Positions 6,650-10,091 of a stretch of 10,091 bases of DNA are shown piece after piece. A model generated the notes under the pieces. It did not search any database, was not told the origin of the DNA, and worked only from the letters and a program-made list of their open reading frames with translations. Each line of letters begins with the position of its first letter. The stretch's first letter is position 1. The position numbers were made by a program, and so were the translations under genes. Source of the DNA: Pseudomonadota bacterium (GTDB taxonomy: Bacteria; Pseudomonadota; Gammaproteobacteria; Burkholderiales; Burkholderiaceae_B); the NCBI GenBank assembly GCA_023437255.1, contig JAEZGR010000171.1, positions 1 through 10,091 on the forward strand. Direction: 5' to 3'.

Positions 6650-7309
6650 ATGAACACAACGAAAATTTCTCAAAGCATCAAACTGGCCGTGCTGGGTACT
6701 GCGCTGGCTGTCGGCGGCGTCGCGATGGCGGCTGACGCGGGGGGTGCGCAACGCCACGGTGATCGGGCAGGCCATCATCATTGCCTGCAGGCCCATGGCC
6801 ACCATGGTCACGGGGTTCACAAACACCACGGCTTTCACCACGGCGCGAAGCATCACGCGGGCAAGCGTGGCGAGTTTCAGCGCGCCGGGCTGATCGTTCC
6901 GGGATACGGCGTCGTCAGTCGCGATTTTGTCGCCGGCATGGGCCTGAATGCCGATCAGCAAAAGCTGATCGAAGAAGCCCGTCAGGCGTCGAAGGATCTG
7001 CGCGAGCAGCGTAAAGAAGCCATGAAGACTCAGCGTGGCGCGCGTGCAGAGCGCTTCAACACCGACAAGCTCGATCCGCAGCAGGCGTTGAAGCAGGCAG
7101 AGGAGCGCCGAGCTCAGCATCAGGCGGAGCGCCGCAAGATCGAGGAGAAGTGGCTGGCCGTCTGGAACGCGCTCGATGGTGACCAACAGGCCCGTGTCGC
7201 CACGCATCTGAAGGACCGAGCCGAGAAAGCGCGTCAGCTCGCCGAGAAGCGCGCAGAGCGCAAGCAGCAGCGTGAAGCACGCGATGCCGTGAAGAATGAG
7301 TCGGCGTGA
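6650..7309 (+). CDS. Spy/CpxP-like periplasmic protein with histidine-rich segment
   Basis: The 219-residue product starts with a clear signal peptide (Lys5/Lys11 n-region, hydrophobic 12-25, likely cleavage after AMA at about 27). Residues 36-69 contain 15 histidines and Cys45, a likely metal-binding stretch. The rest is charged, helical and rich in Arg, Glu, Lys and Gln. It carries two LTxxQ-like motifs, LNADQQ (99-104) and LDGDQQ (175-180), as in the Spy/CpxP family of periplasmic chaperone and envelope-stress proteins. The order His-rich segment, first motif, long helices, second motif is as expected for that family. AAGGA lies six bases before the ATG. Spacing of 100 bases from the exonuclease and 79 from rlmD suggests its own transcript. 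Metal binding and stress control are inferred, not shown, and the family is diverse. Confidence 0.82.
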   Translation: MNTTKISQSIKLAVLGTALAVGGVAMAADAGGAQRHGDRAGHHHCLQAHGHHGHGVHKHHGFHHGAKHHAGKRGEFQRAGLIVPGYGVVSRDFVAGMGLNADQQKLIEEARQASKDLREQRKEAMKTQRGARAERFNTDKLDPQQALKQAEERRAQHQAERRKIEEKWLAVWNALDGDQQARVATHLKDRAEKARQLAEKRAERKQQREARDAVKNESA

Positions 7310-7344
7310 AGCGCGCCTTCTGACTCACAGGATGTCATGTGCAC

Positions 7345-7385
7345 GGGAGGGTAAAATTCCGGGCTGAAATTTCGGAATCCCTCCT
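7345..7385 (+). promoter_or_regulatory. Compound inverted repeat filling the rlmD leader
   Basis: GGAGGG (7346-7351) and ATTCCG (7356-7361) are exactly complementary to CGGAAT (7373-7378) and CCCTCC (7379-7384). The arms form a 12-base-pair stem broken only by the 4-base bulge TAAA on the left, with an 11-base loop. G7345-T7385 can add a G-U pair. The right arm ends four bases before the rlmD ATG and is the reverse of a Shine-Dalgarno sequence. Attenuation, translation control or an operator are all possible. The dyad itself is certain; its role is not. Confidence 0.55.
7352..7357 (+). promoter_or_regulatory. Candidate -10 box for rlmD
   Basis: GGGTAAAATTC gives a TAAAAT -10 match 32 bases before the rlmD ATG, with no evident -35 box. 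It lies in the bulge and left inner arm of the inverted repeat at 7345-7385. A transcript starting near 7364 would therefore contain only the loop and right arm. Confidence 0.35.
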
Positions 7386-7388
7386 ATC

Positions 7389-8738
7389 ATGACCTCAGAT
7401 GTACTGGAAATCGAGTCGCTGGACCTCGAAGCGCGCGGCATAGCTCACCGCGATGGCAAGGTGATCTTTGTTGAAGGGGCCTTGCCGGGTGAGCGGGTAG
7501 AGGCCACCGTCGTGCGTCGCAAGCCTTCCTACGAAAAAGCGCGTACCCAAAGCGTGTTACGTGCATCATCGCAACGGGTACAGCCTCGTTGCCCCCATTT
7601 CGGCGTATGTGGGGGCTGTGCCATGCAGCACCTGCATCCGCAGGCCCAGGTGGCCATCAAGCAGCGTGCACTCGAAGACGCGTTTGGCCATATCGGCAAG
7701 CTCAAGCCGGCTGTCGTGTTGCCGCCCATGCACGGGCCTTACTGGGGCTATCGCTACCGGGCGCGCCTGTCGGTTCGACTGGTTCCGCGAAAAGGGGGTG
7801 TATTGGTGGGTTTCCGCGAGCGCCACAGCAGCTATGTCGCAGACATGACGGAATGCCATGTGATGCCCCGTCATGTATCGGACATGCTGGTGCCGCTGCG
7901 CCGAATGGTAGAGTCAATGTCGACACCCGACCGGATTCCGCAGATCGAGGTGGCTGTGGGAGATCGCTGCACTGCCCTGGTGTTGCGGCACATGGAGCCG
8001 CTGACCGAATCCGACATAGATATTTTGCGTGCCTTCGGAAGGCAGTGGAATGTGTCATGGTGGCTGCAGCCTAAGGGACCCGACACGGTGCATCTGCTTG
8101 ATGCGTCTGACGAGGGGCTGCTGGCTTACGGCCTGCCCGAGTTTGGCTTGCGCATGCAGTATCGACCCACTGATTTCACCCAGGTGAACCCTTACATCAA
8201 CCGCAGTCTGGTCATGCGTGCACTGGCATTGCTGGAGGTGCTGCCCGATGACCGTGTGGCTGATCTCTTCTGTGGACTGGGGAATTTCACCTTGCCGCTT
8301 GCCACGCAGGCGCGCGAGGTGGTGGGCATCGAAGGCAGCTCCACGCTCACTGCGCGGGCGCTTGAAGGGGCGCGTGCGCACGGCCTGCACGAGAAAACCG
8401 CTTTCTCCACCCTGAACCTTTTCGAGGTCGATGTCGAATGGCTGCGTGCCCTGGGCCACTTCGATCGCATGCTCATCGACCCGCCGCGGGAAGGGGCGGA
8501 GGCCGTTGCACGAGCCCTGTCCGAACTGGCCGACGAAGAGCGGCCGAAGCGCATCGTGTACGTGTCGTGCAACCCCGGTACGCTGGCGCGCGACGCGGCG
8601 ATACTCAAGCACAAGGGTGGATATGTGCTTCAGGCGGCGGGCGTCGTGAACATGTTCCCGCACACCGGGCATGTCGAGTCCATTGCGGTATTCGAGTCGG
8701 GCTCGCGTCCGCTGGAAGACGCGAGTGGGGAAGGGTAG
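7389..8738 (+). CDS. rlmD: 23S rRNA (uracil-1939-C5)-methyltransferase RlmD
   Basis: RlmD (RumA) methylates U1939 of 23S rRNA with S-adenosylmethionine. The 449-residue protein compares with 433 in E. coli. It starts with a TRAM RNA-binding domain (about 1-58, [26 protein letters not shown] region). It then has the [4Fe-4S] cysteines Cys68, Cys74, Cys77 ([10 protein letters not shown]) and Cys156. The methyltransferase domain shows FTQVNPYIN (263-271), the SAM motif [14 protein letters not shown] (292-305), DPPREG (364-369), nucleophile Cys394 in [12 protein letters not shown] (391-402) and FPHTGHVES (423-431) with the general base Glu430. The paralogues RlmC and TrmA lack either the TRAM domain or the cluster, so RlmD is the best fit. 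No Shine-Dalgarno sequence precedes the ATG at 7389; the bases there read CCCTCC. Confidence 0.95.
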   Translation: MTSDVLEIESLDLEARGIAHRDGKVIFVEGALPGERVEATVVRRKPSYEKARTQSVLRASSQRVQPRCPHFGVCGGCAMQHLHPQAQVAIKQRALEDAFGHIGKLKPAVVLPPMHGPYWGYRYRARLSVRLVPRKGGVLVGFRERHSSYVADMTECHVMPRHVSDMLVPLRRMVESMSTPDRIPQIEVAVGDRCTALVLRHMEPLTESDIDILRAFGRQWNVSWWLQPKGPDTVHLLDASDEGLLAYGLPEFGLRMQYRPTDFTQVNPYINRSLVMRALALLEVLPDDRVADLFCGLGNFTLPLATQAREVVGIEGSSTLTARALEGARAHGLHEKTAFSTLNLFEVDVEWLRALGHFDRMLIDPPREGAEAVARALSELADEERPKRIVYVSCNPGTLARDAAILKHKGGYVLQAAGVVNMFPHTGHVESIAVFESGSRPLEDASGEG

Positions 8739-8748
8739 TCCGAAGAAG

Positions 8749-8763
8749 GGGCTGCGCCAGCCC
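8749..8763 (+). terminator. Small hairpin just after rlmD
   Basis: GGGCTG and CAGCCC pair as a 6-base-pair stem with a 3-base loop, ten bases past the rlmD stop. No T tract follows. It may support the larger terminator 35 bases further on or protect the 3' end. Confidence 0.3.
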
Positions 8764-8798
8764 TGTAAGGGCATGGGTTTGCACCAGTCCTGAAAGCG

Positions 8799-8829
8799 AA
8801 AGGCCCCGACCAATATTGGCGGGGCCTTT
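8799..8829. terminator. Bidirectional terminator between rlmD and argH
   Basis: AAAGGCCCCG (8799-8808) pairs perfectly with CGGGGCCTTT (8820-8829), a 10-base-pair stem with the A-run and T-run expected of a terminator working on both strands. The 11-base loop holds CCAATATTGG (8810-8819), itself a perfect palindrome, so the whole 31 bases are one palindrome apart from a single A. It sits midway between two convergent stops at 8738 and 8852. Confidence 0.85.
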
Positions 8830-8851
8830 GCACGTCTGGAACGATGATTCT

Positions 8852-10091
8852 TCAGTCGTTCCGGGAGTCAGCCAGAATGCGCTGCGCTTCCTCACGCACG
8901 CGTTCGGGCGCGGTGCCCCCGATGTGCCTGCGGGCGGCCACACTGCCTTCGAGCGTGAGAACCTGATGAATGTCGTCGCCGACCAGCGGATGGAATGCCT
9001 GCAGTTCGGCAAGGCTCAGATCGGCCAGATCGCAGCCACGGGTTTCGCATTCGCGTACGGCATGCGCCACGGTTTCGTGGGCATCGCGAAAGGGCACGCC
9101 CTTCTTGACGAGATAGTCGGCCAGATCGGTGGCGGTGGCAAAACCCTGCAACGCAGCGGCTCGCATGGCGTCGGGTTTTACGCGGATGCCCGGCACCATG
9201 TCGACAAAAATGGTGAGCGTGTCGCGAATGGTGTCGGCCGCATCAAACAGACCTTCTTTGTCTTCCTGATTGTCTTTGTTATAGGCCAGCGGCTGACCCT
9301 TCATGAGCGTGAGCAGGGCGATCAGGTGGCCGTTCACACGGCCGGTCTTGCCGCGTGCCAGTTCGGGTACGTCGGGATTCTTTTTCTGCGGCATGATCAA
9401 GCTGCCCGTGCAGAAGCGGTCTGCCAGATCGATGAAGCCCACGCGCGGGCTCATCCATAGCACCAGCTCTTCGGAAAGACGCGAGATGTGGGTCATGATG
9501 AGGGCGGCAGCGGCGCAGAACTCGATGGCGAAGTCGCGATCCGACACGGCATCGAGCGAGTTGCGGCACACGGAATCGAACCCAAGGCTGCGGGCCACAC
9601 GCTCGCGGTCAATGGGGTACGAGGTGCCCGCCAGGGCAGCGGCCCCGAGCGGCAGGCGATTGACGCGCTTGCGGCAGTCGGTCAGTCGCTCGGCATCGCG
9701 CCCGAACATTTCGGCGTAGGCCAGCAGGTGATGGCCGAACGTGACGGGCTGTGCAACCTGCAAGTGCGTGAAGCCGGGCATGATGGTGTCGGCATGCTCC
9801 AGTGCAAGCCGGGCCAGGCCCGTGCGCAATTGGTGCAGCAGGTCGACGCAGGTGTCGATTTCGTTGCGCAGCCACAGGCGGATATCGGTGGCAACCTGGT
9901 CGTTGCGGGAGCGGCCGGTATGCAGCCGTTTGCCGGCATCACCCACCAGTTCGACCAGGCGCTTCTCGATGTTCAGGTGCACGTCTTCGAGGTCGATCGA
10001 CCAGGTGAAGGCGTCGGCTTCGATTTCCTGCAGGATCTGCTGCATGCCACGCTCGATTGCGGCGCGGTCGTCGGCGCGGATGACGCCGACG
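8852..10091 (-). CDS. argH: Argininosuccinate lyase, N-terminus beyond the right edge
   Basis: ArgH splits argininosuccinate into arginine and fumarate, the last step of arginine synthesis, as a cytoplasmic homotetramer of the fumarase/aspartase superfamily. The frame remains open to the window edge: upstream of the Met at 10045 it continues [15 protein letters not shown], normal internal ArgH sequence, so that Met is not the start. The 412 visible residues lack roughly the first 50-60 of a usual 460-470. Visible motifs are [13 protein letters not shown], the [14 protein letters not shown] segment with the catalytic-region histidine, and the superfamily signature [12 protein letters not shown] holding the catalytic serine loop. 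[15 protein letters not shown] follows. The C-terminus is complete (stop at 8854-8852). It converges on rlmD with a shared terminator. Confidence 0.96.
   Translation of the reverse strand, partial: VGVIRADDRAAIERGMQQILQEIEADAFTWSIDLEDVHLNIEKRLVELVGDAGKRLHTGRSRNDQVATDIRLWLRNEIDTCVDLLHQLRTGLARLALEHADTIMPGFTHLQVAQPVTFGHHLLAYAEMFGRDAERLTDCRKRVNRLPLGAAALAGTSYPIDRERVARSLGFDSVCRNSLDAVSDRDFAIEFCAAAALIMTHISRLSEELVLWMSPRVGFIDLADRFCTGSLIMPQKKNPDVPELARGKTGRVNGHLIALLTLMKGQPLAYNKDNQEDKEGLFDAADTIRDTLTIFVDMVPGIRVKPDAMRAAALQGFATATDLADYLVKKGVPFRDAHETVAHAVRECETRGCDLADLSLAELQAFHPLVGDDIHQVLTLEGSVAARRHIGGTAPERVREEAQRILADSRND

Noticed and set aside
6755..6856. The His-rich coding stretch as a DNA tandem repeat
   Set aside because: The cat/cac codons recur irregularly and no fixed repeat unit can be drawn. 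It is better explained as protein composition.
6383..7207. A 274-codon minus-strand frame opposite the exonuclease end and the Spy-like gene
   Set aside because: It spans two genes and their gap. The plus strand carries a signal peptide, a good ribosome binding site and family motifs.
8438..9460. A 340-codon plus-strand frame spanning the rlmD end, the terminator and the argH antisense
   Set aside because: It crosses a strong terminator and two well-identified genes, and its translation has no coherent domain.

Overview
The window reads as an ordinary chromosomal housekeeping region of a GC-rich betaproteobacterium. The surE-pcm-nlpD cluster, the long N-terminal extension on Pcm, the TRAM/Fe-S type RlmD and the individual protein sequences all point to Burkholderiales, most likely an Alcaligenaceae relative (Bordetella/Achromobacter type). 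That placement is a judgement from protein sequence, not a computed one. I see no phage, transposon, CRISPR array, RNA gene, toxin-antitoxin or defence signature. No gap between genes exceeds about 115 bases.

Layout, left to right. A minus-strand NCS2 purine permease (77-1369) is followed downstream, at the window edge, by a doubtful open frame (1-67). Divergent from it is tsaD (about 1456-2511, +), for tRNA t6A synthesis. tsaD converges on plsY (2567-3241, -), a membrane glycerol-phosphate acyltransferase, with a GC-rich hairpin between the two stops. plsY is divergent from a tight four-gene plus-strand run: surE (3349-4107), pcm (4092-4967, 16-base overlap), nlpD (4982-5761, 14-base gap) and a PolB-type 3'-5' exonuclease (5758-6549, ATGA overlap). 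Next are a separately spaced, histidine-rich Spy/CpxP-like periplasmic protein (6650-7309) and rlmD (7389-8738), the 23S rRNA m5U methyltransferase. rlmD converges on argH (8852 to beyond the right edge, -), with a strong bidirectional terminator between them.

How the genes fit together. surE and pcm are classic stationary-phase and damage-response genes (nucleotide phosphatase and isoaspartyl repair). NlpD is an envelope amidase activator. In many gamma- and betaproteobacteria this trio runs directly into rpoS. Here no sigma factor follows nlpD, and the exonuclease is translationally coupled to it instead. The remaining genes are independent housekeeping units: purine uptake, tRNA modification, phospholipid synthesis, rRNA methylation and arginine synthesis.

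The points most worth a second look are the missing rpoS, a compound inverted repeat that fills the rlmD leader and ends in an anti-Shine-Dalgarno-like sequence, and the dense histidine segment of the Spy-like protein. I did not find evidence for a novel multi-gene system.
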